The notes beneath the pieces are model-generated. The model did no database searches, was not told the DNA's origin, and saw only the letters and a list, made by a program, of their open reading frames with translations. Below, piece after piece: positions 1-7,735 of a stretch of 64,000 nt of DNA. Source of the DNA: Macrococcus equipercicus (lineage in GTDB: Bacteria; Bacillota; Bacilli; Staphylococcales; Staphylococcaceae); the NCBI RefSeq assembly GCF_004359525.2, contig NZ_SCWC02000004.1:62001-126000 (forward strand), read 5' to 3'. Position 1 is the first letter of the stretch. Each line of letters begins with the position of its first letter. The translations under genes were made by a program, and so were the position numbers.

Positions 1-82
1 CGATGACAGCGACATTGATCAATACATATAATAATAGGAAATAATTGATGAAACGCCATGTGAATTTCCGTCCGATGCTCAT
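1..82 (-). CDS. Sensor histidine kinase, N-terminal fragment (cut by window edge)
   Basis: Only the first 27 codons or so lie in the window. The reading starts at an ATG whose last bases overlap the stop of the response regulator (ATGA overlap), the usual sign of translational coupling. The visible residues begin MSIGRKFTWRF and run into a hydrophobic stretch rich in L, I, V and Y, which would be the first membrane segment of a sensor kinase. The kinase identity is inferred from the coupled regulator; no catalytic domain is visible. Confidence 0.6.
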   Translation of the reverse strand, partial: MSIGRKFTWRFINYFLLLYVLINVAVI

Positions 83-747
83 TCTTCAATGCCTACTTTT
101 AAAATATAGCCGACACTGCGGACGGTCAGCAGCCGCTTCGGTTCACTCGGATTGTCCTCGAGCTTCTCTCTCAGCTTTCTGACATGGACCATTACTGTGT
201 TCTCATCGACGAAGCGATTTTCCCACACTGCCTCGTAAATCTCTTCTTTCGTCAGCACCCTGTTCTGGTTTTCGTACAAATACTGCATCAGTAAATACTG
301 CTTGCCGGACAGGTGATACGTCCTGCCGTCCACAATCAGCTCTGCTTTCCGCTCATCAAAGAAAAACGCAACATTCCGGTAATCGCGTACATAACGCTGG
401 GCATTCGCTTTGACGCGTGCCGCTAAAATAAGCGGGTTAAAAGGTTTTGTAATATAATCATCTGCGCCTGTAGCGAAGCCTTTCAGCTTGTCGTCGTCAG
501 TGACATTCGCTGAGACATAGAGGATCGGTGCCTTCGAGAAGCTTCTGATCTGCTCAGCAAGCTTATACCCTGAGCCGTCCGGCAGATTGATGTCCAGTAT
601 ATACGTGTCATGGTGAACGGCCAGCCGGTCTTCCGCTTCCTTGCAGTTCAGCGCGATATTTACTGGCTCAAAGCCTTCTTTCAGCAGAATGAAACGAATC
701 ATTTCAGCAATCTCAATCTCATCTTCAATTATCAGGACGCTTGTCAT
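79..747 (-). CDS. OmpR/PhoB-family response regulator
   Basis: A 222-residue two-component response regulator. The receiver domain (about 1-120) has the acidic pair D9/E10, the phospho-acceptor D52 in LDINLPDGSG, the switch serine S79 and the conserved lysine K101 in ITKPF. A winged-helix DNA-binding domain follows (about 125-220), ending in the typical VRSVGYIL. The start has a GAGGTGA ribosome site just upstream. Its stop overlaps the ATG of a membrane protein that should be the partner kinase. I cannot assign a named system such as Sae, Phe or Vra-type from the regulator alone. Confidence 0.93.
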   Translation of the reverse strand: MTSVLIIEDEIEIAEMIRFILLKEGFEPVNIALNCKEAEDRLAVHHDTYILDINLPDGSGYKLAEQIRSFSKAPILYVSANVTDDDKLKGFATGADDYITKPFNPLILAARVKANAQRYVRDYRNVAFFFDERKAELIVDGRTYHLSGKQYLLMQYLYENQNRVLTKEEIYEAVWENRFVDENTVMVHVRKLREKLEDNPSEPKRLLTVRSVGYILKVGIEE

Positions 748-768
748 CCTCTCACCTCTTTGCCATTT

Positions 769-797
769 GTTATAGCATTAAACATGACCGGATTCAA
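769..797 (-). promoter_or_regulatory. Sigma-A-type promoter for the response regulator
   Basis: On the minus strand TTGAAT (797-792), a 17-base spacer, then TATAAC (774-769), about 22 bases before the regulator's ATG. Confidence 0.5.
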
Positions 798-844
798 TAG
801 CGTCCCTTAATTTTTAAGGAAAATTTAAGAAAAAAGCCCAGCTC

Positions 845-1387
845 TCACGAAATCAGTTCTTTCGGCAGCAACGAATGATTGTTATACCAGGACAATGCTT
901 TCTGCTCCATCACCAGGACGAAAATATTCTTCCCTTCGATATAGGACGCGATATCAAACGGATAGCGCTGTGCAAGCTCGAACTTCAGGGCTTGATAGCG
1001 TTCCATCTCACCGCGGAACGTCCGCAAGTAGTCACGAAACGCCAGATGCCGCACGATATTGGCATCTCCTTTTTGGTACACATGAACGTGATGCGTACGG
1101 TTGTCACCGCCTTTTTGGAAATAGCGGCGGCCCGGTATGCCGTTCTCACCGTGCACCGTGTAACCGAGCGCTGTGAGACAGTCGGTCAAGTCATCGACCG
1201 ACGCAAGATCTTTGACGACCGGCATGATATCGATGACCGGTTTCGCCGCCAGCCCCGGCACAGCTGTCGAACCGATATGATGGATGGCCACAAGCTGGTC
1301 TTTGAACACGTCGCGGAGCTTCCGTGCTTCTTCAATGTAGAGATGCTGCCATATGCTGTCATAAGGCTCCACTATGACTCTTCTCAT
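845..1387 (-). CDS. GrpB family protein (UPF0157)
   Basis: A 180-residue protein with the hallmarks of the GrpB/UPF0157 family, which belongs to the nucleotidyltransferase fold: IHHIGSTAVPGLAAKPVIDI near residues 36-55 and the histidine-rich HHVHVY near 98-103. The G-S and D-x-D-like residues of a nucleotidyltransferase active site can be placed in the first motif. The biochemical role of the family is not established. Start supported by AAGGAGG upstream. It stands alone and is divergent from the mcc operon. Confidence 0.85.
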   Translation of the reverse strand: MRRVIVEPYDSIWQHLYIEEARKLRDVFKDQLVAIHHIGSTAVPGLAAKPVIDIMPVVKDLASVDDLTDCLTALGYTVHGENGIPGRRYFQKGGDNRTHHVHVYQKGDANIVRHLAFRDYLRTFRGEMERYQALKFELAQRYPFDIASYIEGKNIFVLVMEQKALSWYNNHSLLPKELIS

Positions 1388-1474
1388 CTAACTCCCTCCT
1401 TAGAAATCACAATAATCAGACTTCTCTGTTGGAAGTATTATAGTATGATGCCGGCATTTTCACAAATCATTTCA

Positions 1475-1503
1475 TTGTCACTACAAGACATTCATGGTAT
1501 TAT
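1475..1503 (+). promoter_or_regulatory. Promoter of the methyltransferase-mccA/mccB/luxS operon
   Basis: TTGTCA (1475-1480), a 17-base spacer and TATTAT (1498-1503), followed by AGAGGTGG before the ATG at 1545. No T-box or S-box leader is visible in the short 5' region and I could not identify a convincing CymR box. Confidence 0.6.
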
Positions 1504-1544
1504 TAATCCCGAGTTAATCAGTAGGAAAAAGAAGAGGTGGCATA

Positions 1545-3056
1545 ATGGCTTTATCTTTTATGGATATTTTTGAGGAATGGGCTGTGAATTATGACGAGGC
1601 AGTGAGCGGCCATAATCCAGAGTACAAAGATGTGTTCGAGAACTACACGTTTATGCTGAAGGAAGCAGCAAAGCGCGCTGAAGGACGGACGATTGAATTC
1701 GGTCCCGGTACCGGCAATTTGACGCTGCTGCTCCTGAACAAAGGACTGGAAGTGACCGCATACGAACCAAGCCCTGAGATGGCGGCAATCGGCGAGCAGA
1801 AGACCGGCCTGTCATTCAAGACAGGTGACTTCCTGCATTTTGATGCGACCGAAGCCGATACGATCATCAGTTCGTTCGCCTTCCATCATCTGACGGACAC
1901 GGAAAAGTCAGCAGCCATCAAACAGTACGGCACACTGCTCAATGACGGCGGCCGCATCGTCATCCTTGATACGATGTTCAACAGCCGGGACGAGAAACAG
2001 CACATCATCCGCCATTACGAGGCGCTCGGCCATCATCATCTGGTCGAGGATTTGAACCGCGAATACTATCCATTGAAAGAGACAATCATGGCCATCGCAA
2101 AGCAGCACGGCTTCAACTTTGAGTCGGTGCAGCTGAACAACTTCGCTCATCTGACGGTCCTCACTAAAAAGACATATCACAAGCCTGCTGACTTAACCGG
2201 CGGCACACCGCTTGTCGAACTGACAGCATTTGAGCTGCCGGCAGGTGTGCGCCTGTTCGCAAAGCTTGAGATGTACAATCTCGGCGGCTCCGTGAAAGAC
2301 CGGCTCGGCCGTCATTTGATCGACGAGGCTGTGCGCCGCGGTGACATTAGCACCGGTGAAGTTGTAGAGGCGACTGCCGGCAATACAGGCATCGGCCTCG
2401 CTCTCGCCTGCCTCGCGCACGGCTTGAAACTCCGCCTCTATGTTCCTGAGAAATTCAGTATTGAGAAGCAGGCGATCATGCGGGCGCTCGGCGCAGAGCT
2501 GATCATGACCGCGACTGCTGACGGTATGCTCGGCGCCCGTGCAGCAGCCGCGGCAGACGCAAAGAGGACCGGCGCCTACTATACGAATCAGTTTGAATCG
2601 TCAGCTAATCCCGCAAGTTATGATAAACTGGCAAATGAACTGACCGCTGAACTCGGTGAGGTCGCGATGATTGTTGCCGGTGCAGGCAGCGGCGGGACGT
2701 TCACCGGTCTCGCTGAACGGCTGAAGCCAAGAGGTGCGCGCACGGTCGTCGTTGAACCAGTCGGCTCGATCTTAAACGGCGGTGACAGCGGGTCACACCG
2801 CACAGAAGGTATCGGTGTGGAAGTATGGCCGAAGTTTATGACACGGGAACTGATTGACGCGATTGAGACCATTACTGATGACGCCGCGTTTGATGCAGTG
2901 AAAAAACTGGCACGACGTGAAGGGCTGCTGGTCGGCAGTTCATCGGGCGCTGCACTTGCTGCAGCACTGAACCAGGCACCTTATGTCCAGGGAAATATCG
3001 TTGTTATTTTCCCGGATGCAAGCGACCGTTATTTATCACAGCATATATATGATTAA
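1545..3056 (+). CDS. mccA: Fused SAM methyltransferase (YrrT-like) and O-acetylserine-dependent cystathionine beta-synthase (MccA)
   Basis: A 503-residue two-domain enzyme. Residues 1-207 are a class I methyltransferase with the SAM motif EFGPGTGNLT (51-60) and a FHHL motif near 113-116, resembling Bacillus YrrT. Residues 215-503 are a PLP enzyme of the cysteine synthase fold: TGGTPLVEL at 218-226, the PLP lysine K251 in NLGGSVKDR, TAGNTG at 277-282, the glycine-rich phosphate loop GAGSGGTFTG (379-388) and GSSSGAA near 464. MccA joins O-acetylserine and homocysteine to cystathionine. In Bacillus yrrT and mccA are separate genes of one operon; here the frame is unbroken through the junction. 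mccB follows 11 bases later. The chemistry of the MccA half is secure by motif; the methyltransferase substrate is unknown. Confidence 0.92.
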   Translation: MALSFMDIFEEWAVNYDEAVSGHNPEYKDVFENYTFMLKEAAKRAEGRTIEFGPGTGNLTLLLLNKGLEVTAYEPSPEMAAIGEQKTGLSFKTGDFLHFDATEADTIISSFAFHHLTDTEKSAAIKQYGTLLNDGGRIVILDTMFNSRDEKQHIIRHYEALGHHHLVEDLNREYYPLKETIMAIAKQHGFNFESVQLNNFAHLTVLTKKTYHKPADLTGGTPLVELTAFELPAGVRLFAKLEMYNLGGSVKDRLGRHLIDEAVRRGDISTGEVVEATAGNTGIGLALACLAHGLKLRLYVPEKFSIEKQAIMRALGAELIMTATADGMLGARAAAAADAKRTGAYYTNQFESSANPASYDKLANELTAELGEVAMIVAGAGSGGTFTGLAERLKPRGARTVVVEPVGSILNGGDSGSHRTEGIGVEVWPKFMTRELIDAIETITDDAAFDAVKKLARREGLLVGSSSGAALAAALNQAPYVQGNIVVIFPDASDRYLSQHIYD

Positions 3057-3067
3057 GGAGCGTTATA

Positions 3068-4213
3068 ATGAAAAAGAAAACAATGATGATTCACGGCGGC
3101 CGTACGACCGATGAATTTACCGGGGCAGTCTCCACGCCTATCTACCAGACAAGCACGTACAAGCAGGACGGAATCGGCGGACTCCGTCAGGGCTATGAAT
3201 ATTCACGGACAAAAAATCCGACGCGGTCCGCACTTGAGTCACTCATCGCAGACCTCGAGCACGGCACTGACGGCTTTGCCTTCGGTTCAGGGATGGCAGC
3301 TGTATCAGCGGTCATCATGATGCTGAATGCCGGCGACCATATCGTCGTCGGTTCTGATGTCTACGGCGGTACATACCGCGTATTCACGAAAGTATTCGAC
3401 CGTATCGGTGTCAAATCAACGTTTGTCGATACGACGGACGAAGCAGCAGTGACAGCAGCGATTACAGAGAACACAAAGATGCTCTACATCGAGACACCGA
3501 CTAACCCGCTGCTGAACGTCACAGATATTGAACGCATGGCCGCCATCGCAAGCGCGCACGGCTTGATCTCTGTCGTCGACAATACATTTATGACACCCTA
3601 CTTCCAGAATCCGCTTGACCTCGGGGCAGACATCGTGCTGCACTCAGCGACTAAATATATCGGCGGTCACAGTGACGTTGTCGCAGGTCTGCTTGTCACA
3701 AAAGATGCCGCGATTGCGGAGCAGTTAGGGTTCATCCAGAACTCAGTCGGCGGCGTGCTCGGACCACAGGACAGCTTTCTGTTGATCCGCGGCATTAAAA
3801 CGCTCGCTCTGCGTATGGAGCAGACGGAGAAAACGACGCTTGAAATCGTCGATTATCTGGACAGCAACAGTCAAGTGACAGCTGTCTTCCATCCAAGTCA
3901 GCTCGGTGCGGCGCAGCTTGCTGTACAGAAACGCCAGGCGACCGGTTTCGGTGGAATGATCGCCTTTGACGTCGGTTCTAAAGAACAAGCAGAACTGCTC
4001 GTCCGCTCGCTTGAGTACTTTACGCTGGCAGAATCTCTCGGCGCCGTCGAAAGCTTGATCTCAGTACCGAGCCAGATGACGCATGCTTCTATTCCACGTG
4101 AACGCCGCCTTGAACTAGGTATTACAGATGGATTAGTCCGTATCTCAGTGGGTATTGAAGATAGTGAAGACTTACTGGAAGACTTAAAACAAGGCTTTAA
4201 AGCCATTCAATAA
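3068..4213 (+). CDS. mccB: Cystathionine gamma-lyase / homocysteine gamma-lyase (MccB)
   Basis: A 381-residue Cys/Met-metabolism PLP enzyme. Visible motifs are [11 protein letters not shown] (43-53), SGMAAVSAV (74-82), the ETPTNP motif (142-147), the D-N-T of the cofactor pocket (171-173) and the PLP lysine K196 in [12 protein letters not shown]. It cleaves cystathionine to cysteine, completing reverse transsulfuration begun by the upstream MccA domain. Length is normal for the family. Ribosome site AAGGAGCG precedes the ATG. Cystathionine gamma-synthase (MetB) has the same fold, so the assignment leans on the mccA neighbour. Confidence 0.93.
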   Translation: MKKKTMMIHGGRTTDEFTGAVSTPIYQTSTYKQDGIGGLRQGYEYSRTKNPTRSALESLIADLEHGTDGFAFGSGMAAVSAVIMMLNAGDHIVVGSDVYGGTYRVFTKVFDRIGVKSTFVDTTDEAAVTAAITENTKMLYIETPTNPLLNVTDIERMAAIASAHGLISVVDNTFMTPYFQNPLDLGADIVLHSATKYIGGHSDVVAGLLVTKDAAIAEQLGFIQNSVGGVLGPQDSFLLIRGIKTLALRMEQTEKTTLEIVDYLDSNSQVTAVFHPSQLGAAQLAVQKRQATGFGGMIAFDVGSKEQAELLVRSLEYFTLAESLGAVESLISVPSQMTHASIPRERRLELGITDGLVRISVGIEDSEDLLEDLKQGFKAIQ

Positions 4214-4224
4214 GGAGTGTCAAC

Positions 4225-4689
4225 ATGCAGAAGATGAATGTGGAAAGTTTCAACCTTGATCACACAAAAGTCGCGGCACCATTTGTCCGCCTGGCAGGCA
4301 TTAAAGAAGGACAGCACGGCGATGTCATCCATAAATATGACATCCGTTTCAAGCAGCCGAACAAAGAACATATGGAGATGCCGGCGCTTCATTCACTGGA
4401 ACACTTAATGGCAGAAAACATCCGTAATCATACCGACAAAGTCGTCGACATCTCACCGATGGGCTGCCAGACCGGCTTCTACTTATCGCTCATCAACCAT
4501 GCGGACTACGATGACGTCCTTGTCATTTTAGAGCAGACATTGAACGACGTGCTGACAGCAACAGCCGTGCCGGCCTGCAACGAAGTGCAGTGCGGCTGGG
4601 CAGCAAGCCACAGCCTGGCAGGCGCACAAGCACTCGCGACAGACATGTTAGCTCATAAAGACAAATGGTCTATCATTTATCAGGATTAA
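4225..4689 (+). CDS. luxS: S-ribosylhomocysteine lyase, autoinducer-2 synthase
   Basis: A 154-residue LuxS. The metal site is HSLEH (H56, H60) plus C123 in EVQCGWA, and the catalytic cysteine is C81 in MGCQTGFY. It splits S-ribosylhomocysteine into homocysteine and the AI-2 precursor DPD. It is the last gene of the operon, 11 bases after mccB, so the homocysteine it makes can go straight to MccA/MccB. The nucleosidase (Pfs/MtnN) that supplies its substrate is not in this window. The gene ends at a strong terminator. Confidence 0.97.
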   Translation: MQKMNVESFNLDHTKVAAPFVRLAGIKEGQHGDVIHKYDIRFKQPNKEHMEMPALHSLEHLMAENIRNHTDKVVDISPMGCQTGFYLSLINHADYDDVLVILEQTLNDVLTATAVPACNEVQCGWAASHSLAGAQALATDMLAHKDKWSIIYQD

Positions 4690-4700
4690 TTATTGAGAGT

Positions 4701-4742
4701 AGTGGCCTTCAAACAGAGCGTTAATTTGAAGGCCACTTTTTT
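4701..4742 (+). terminator. luxS intrinsic terminator
   Basis: A 13-bp perfect stem (4701-4713 with 4725-4737) followed by a T run. The stem core TGGCCTTCA/TGAAGGCCA is the same sequence that is repeated in the hairpin array directly downstream. Confidence 0.88.
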
Positions 4743-4760
4743 ATTGATTATGGTGATTAT

Positions 4761-4930
4761 TCCGGAATTTTGGCCTTCAAACGGCTCCTGAAGGCCACTT
4801 CTCACTGATTTCACTCATTTTTCCGGAATTTTGGCCTTCAAACGGCTCTTGAAGGCCACTTCTCACTGATTTCACTCATTTTTCCGGAATTTTGGCCTTC
4901 AAACGGCTCCTGAAGGCCACTTTTCATATA
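4761..4930. repeat. Tandem hairpin array 1 (61-bp period, three units)
   Basis: Hairpins start at 4771, 4832 and 4893, exactly 61 bases apart. Each has a perfect 9-bp stem TGGCCTTCA/TGAAGGCCA around a 9-base loop (AACGGCTCC, once AACGGCTCT). Spacers are nearly identical and contain TCACTGATTTCACTCATTTT then CCGGAATTT. The array follows the luxS terminator, whose stem has the same core. No coding frame is evident. Confidence 0.95.
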
Positions 4931-4934
4931 ATAA

Positions 4935-4967
4935 CAAAAAAATCCCGCTGTTATTAGCGGGATTTTA
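4935..4967 (-). terminator. Terminator for the minus-strand permease relic
   Basis: Stem AATCCCGCT/AGCGGGATT with a 6-base loop and, on the minus strand, a T7 tail. It lies immediately after the stop of the decayed permease, so it is probably left over from a functional operon. Confidence 0.75.
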
Positions 4968-5195
4968 TTTATCGACCGAACTCTGTCCGGTAATGTTGGA
5001 ACCTTGGATGAAGTATTTGTAGAGCATAAAGAACAGAACGATGACCGGCAGCAGCACCATCAGCCACCCTGCCATCAAATAGTTCTATCCGGTCGTGCTT
5101 CGTTCTTTGAAAACTTGCAGATCGAGCTGCAGTGTATAAAGATTTTCATCATTGCTGTCAAGCTGTGGTCCTAAAAAGTCATTCCAGACACCGCA
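4965..5195 (-). pseudogene. Decayed sugar ABC transporter permease (MalG/CUT1 type), C-terminal remnant
   Basis: The minus strand reads WNDFLGPQLDSNDENLYTLQ, then LQVFKERSTTG, a TAG stop (5087-5085), NYLMAGWLMVLLPVIV, LFFMLYKYFIQGSNITGQ and the normal stop at 4967-4965. This is the typical C-terminus of a carbohydrate ABC permease. The TAG stands where the family usually has tryptophan (TGG), and the frame is the same on both sides. Everything upstream of the W-N-D-F motif, including the EAA loop, is missing. No transporter partners remain nearby. Confidence 0.78.
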
Positions 5196-5222
5196 GTTTA
5201 TTTGTCTAAAATTATTCTAAAT

Positions 5223-5247
5223 AAAAAAGCAGTGCTACTGCTTTTTT
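5223..5247. terminator. Bidirectional terminator
   Basis: AGCAG/CTGCT stem with a five-base loop, A6 on one side and T6 on the other. It sits just past the stop of the minus-strand gene ending at 5253. Confidence 0.65.
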
Positions 5248-5252
5248 AATAT

Positions 5253-5849
5253 TTAGAAGCGGATGATATTCACCGCGCCATACACATCATCAAAGTTATT
5301 CAACACTTTCAGCTGGTTATCTACGATGTCGAGTTTGTATTTCCCGGTTCTTTCATTCAATTTCGCGGCAGTGTTCTTATCAGCGTCTTCACGCTGCTTG
5401 AAGTCGAATGTCACGGCATAGTCTTTACGGTCGCCTGTGCCGTAGACTAAGTCACCGATCACTTCCGCCGTCCCGTCACCTTCAAATGACTGTCTGTATT
5501 CTTCAGGCAGTGTGAATCTGAATGTGTAGTGCGGTGTGTTATGCATCAGATGGTTGTACAGTATGTCATCAATCGTATAGTCGATGCGCACTGATACGCC
5601 CGTCTCATTCGGTGTCACATGGAAGTTTTTCAGCATAAAATGCGGCATGTAGAACTCCTGACCGATATACTGGTTCGGTGTCTTCTGTTTTTCGAACAGC
5701 TTAGGCGCGTCAGCCCCCTCACTGGATGATTTCTTTGTTAATGCTATAACTGTTGCTCCGATTGCCAGCGCACCAAGCAGTACTCCAAGAGTGTATCTGG
5801 ATTTGCCAGGGCGACGGACCGGTTCTTCATAATGATATGGGCAGCCCAT
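5253..5849 (-). CDS. Membrane-anchored protein of unknown function
   Basis: A 198-residue protein that I do not recognise. Residues 1-18 are hydrophilic (PYHYEEPVRRPGKSR), 19-38 form one hydrophobic segment (YTLGVLLGALAIGATVIALT), and the rest is a soluble domain rich in beta-prone residues. An N-in, C-out single-pass topology is likely, placing the domain outside the membrane. There is no cysteine for lipidation at the segment end. It is flanked by the two hairpin arrays and by the permease relic, and has its own terminator. Confidence 0.7.
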   Translation of the reverse strand: MGCPYHYEEPVRRPGKSRYTLGVLLGALAIGATVIALTKKSSSEGADAPKLFEKQKTPNQYIGQEFYMPHFMLKNFHVTPNETGVSVRIDYTIDDILYNHLMHNTPHYTFRFTLPEEYRQSFEGDGTAEVIGDLVYGTGDRKDYAVTFDFKQREDADKNTAAKLNERTGKYKLDIVDNQLKVLNNFDDVYGAVNIIRF

Positions 5850-6047
5850 AGTTGAACCCCTTTCGTCTATAGAATAATACTAGTATACCCTTTTACTGTG
5901 CTGTAATGCATGTCCCACCTAAAAAAGTTTCCTCTAACAGCTAAGGCTGAATGTCGTCACGTATTTACTTTATTTACAATTACTTAACTGAAAATTAACC
6001 GCATGGCCGACCGTTTCTTAGTATGATGTGAATACGGAGATGATGTC

Positions 6048-6317
6048 ATGTTCAACAGAAAAGAACGGCTGCAGCTCATTGAGACATATGGCAGAGAAGA
6101 TGCGCTTGCTCGTTACACTGCTGAAGCTGAGCTGATCACAGCGGAAGAGCTGAAACGCTACCGGGCAGAACTCATCAGTGACTTCCATCATCATTGTGCA
6201 GTCGATGATGCGACCTGCTTCATAGACTACTGCTATACTCATCATACTGACAACTTCGACGATATCGTCGACTGGCTCCATACGTTGAGAGCCATCCAGC
6301 GTCAAATCGAAGGATAA
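6048..6317 (+). CDS. Small acidic protein of unknown function
   Basis: An 89-residue soluble protein with no signal or membrane segment. The first half is helical and charged (EETYGREDALARYTAEAEL-like), the second has a cluster of H, C and D residues (DFHHHCAVDDATCFIDYCY, 57-75) that could bind a metal, although no known site pattern matches. An ATACGGAGATG ribosome region precedes the ATG. It ends at a hairpin that is the first unit of array 2. No homologue recognised. Confidence 0.65.
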   Translation: MFNRKERLQLIETYGREDALARYTAEAELITAEELKRYRAELISDFHHHCAVDDATCFIDYCYTHHTDNFDDIVDWLHTLRAIQRQIEG

Positions 6318-6339
6318 CTCCTTAACAGGAGAACAAAAA

Positions 6340-6372
6340 GTGGCCTTCAGCTAATTGCTGAAGGCCACTTCT
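6340..6372 (+). terminator. Terminator after the 89-residue gene, also first hairpin of array 2
   Basis: GTGGCCTTCAGC/GCTGAAGGCCAC stem around TAATT, followed by the T-rich TTCTCACTCTTTT. The stem is longer than in the following array units but has the same core. Confidence 0.7.
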
Positions 6373-6790
6373 CACTCTTTTCAGCGGTCACCCCCTGAAT
6401 TTTGGCCTTCAAACCACTCCTGAAGGCCACTTCTCACTCTTTTCAGCGGACTCCATCTGAATTTTGGCCTTCAAACGGCTCCTGAAGGCCACTTCTCACT
6501 CTTTTCAGCGGTCACCGCCTGAATTTTGGCCTTCAAACGGCTCCTGAAGGCCACTTCTCACTCAATCTGACGGTCATCGCCTGAATTTTGGCCTTCAAAC
6601 GGCTCCTGAAGGCCACTTCTCACTCTTTTCAGCGGACTCCATCTGAATTTTGGCCTTCAAACGGCTCCTGAAGGCCACTTCTCACTCTTTTCAGCGGTCA
6701 CCCCCTGAATTTTGGCCTTCAAACGGCTCCTGAAGGCCACTTCTCACTCTTTTCAGCGGACTCCATCTGAATTTTGGCCTTCAAACGGCT
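6341..6790. repeat. Tandem hairpin array 2 (62-bp period, eight starts)
   Basis: Hairpin starts at 6341, 6403, 6465, 6527, 6589, 6651, 6713 and 6775, each exactly 62 bases apart. The core is the same TGGCCTTCA/TGAAGGCCA element as array 1. The spacers come in two main types, one with GCGGTCACC and one with GCGGACTCCATC, in the order A, B, A-like, C, B, A, B, which suggests unit-pair duplication. The eighth unit is cut short inside the NERD gene's 3' end, where the sequence diverges after CAAACGGCTT. Confidence 0.96.
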
Positions 6791-7673
6791 TCAACTTGTA
6801 TTTTGTCGACCGGTTATTGCCCATTTTAATCGCATGTTTCCTTAGAAACCGCTTGACGGTCGTTCTGGAACTCATCGTCCAGTCCATCGCTTCTGCAATC
6901 GTAAACGAGTCGTTCTTAATCAGCATCAGTTCATGCAGGTTGGCCATCATCACCGCTTCCCGCTTCATTGAATGACCGCAGCTGCAGTCCACGTACTGCT
7001 GATACAGCACTGGCGTAAACAGCTGCCGGCAGTCCATACATCGCAGCCGTGAATCAACACACTCATAATCAGTAGTCTTCCTGTTACTGTACGGATAATG
7101 GCCAGCGTGCTTCGCGACGAGTGTTTTTCCGATGGCGATGTCGCGCGGTGTCACTTCCAATGTGTTTAAATAATCGACAATCTGCGGGCACTGCGCCGGA
7201 AATACGACCCGCGCATCACCGTCAAACCCGACAAGGCGGAATGTTTCGTTGATAAAGACAATCCGGCTTGTTATTTTCGCTGTGATGCCGCTGTCCTGCA
7301 GCACTTTGTCGAGCATGTAGCGGGCGCGTTCCAGCTGCGGCCGGTAATCTTTAATAATGCGTGCGTTTCTGCCGATCATATTCCCCTGGTCATACTGATA
7401 AATCCCGCCGTTATTCTTGACATCAAAGAGCAGCACATGACCGCCCGCAATCACGATGAAATCATACTGCGCGTAGTCTTCCGCTTCCAGCAGCAGATCC
7501 CAGATGACAACACTATCGAGCGATTCAAGCAGCTTGAAAAACTGCTTCTCCCCGTCCAGTCCTGACCGGTGCTTCATTAACTGCCGGTAATCTTCATCGA
7601 CCAGCGTCACCCGTTTTTCCAGCGCTTCAAGATAGACAAATTCATGACTTTTACTATAGCTTTTCAGTAGCAA
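6753..7673 (-). CDS. NERD (nuclease-related) domain protein with C-terminal helix-turn-helix
   Basis: A 306-residue protein. The N-terminal half carries a NERD domain: GLDGEKQFFKLLE (39-51), the D-x-x-x-x-x-x-G-G-H-VLLFDVKN core (residues 71-87) with the conserved D and K of a PD-(D/E)xK-like fold. The middle has a zinc-ribbon-like set of cysteines (CVDSRLRCMDC and CSC). The C-terminus has a helix-turn-helix with SFTIAEAMDWTMSSRTTVKR. The start is TTG with GGAGGTGA upstream. The last ten residues (FEGQNSDGVR) are encoded by the hairpin repeat of array 2. NERD proteins are thought to act in DNA processing, but function here is not known. Confidence 0.8.
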   Translation of the reverse strand: MLLKSYSKSHEFVYLEALEKRVTLVDEDYRQLMKHRSGLDGEKQFFKLLESLDSVVIWDLLLEAEDYAQYDFIVIAGGHVLLFDVKNNGGIYQYDQGNMIGRNARIIKDYRPQLERARYMLDKVLQDSGITAKITSRIVFINETFRLVGFDGDARVVFPAQCPQIVDYLNTLEVTPRDIAIGKTLVAKHAGHYPYSNRKTTDYECVDSRLRCMDCRQLFTPVLYQQYVDCSCGHSMKREAVMMANLHELMLIKNDSFTIAEAMDWTMSSRTTVKRFLRKHAIKMGNNRSTKYKLKPFEGQNSDGVR

Positions 7674-7735
7674 CAGCTCACCTCCGCCACTATAATAACA
7701 CGTCTACGTGAATGACGTTTTTTCGCGCCGCTGCA

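Noticed and set aside
1390..1544. T-box, S-box or other riboswitch before the mcc operon
   Set aside because: The leader after the promoter is only about 35 bases, too short for these elements.
875..1573. Long plus-strand frame across the GrpB gene
   Set aside because: It is the reverse-strand shadow of a well-recognised GrpB protein and has no family motif or ribosome site.
6341..6790. CRISPR array
   Set aside because: The regular 62-bp period invites the idea, but the spacers are repeats of two or three types, not unique sequences, and no cas gene lies nearby.
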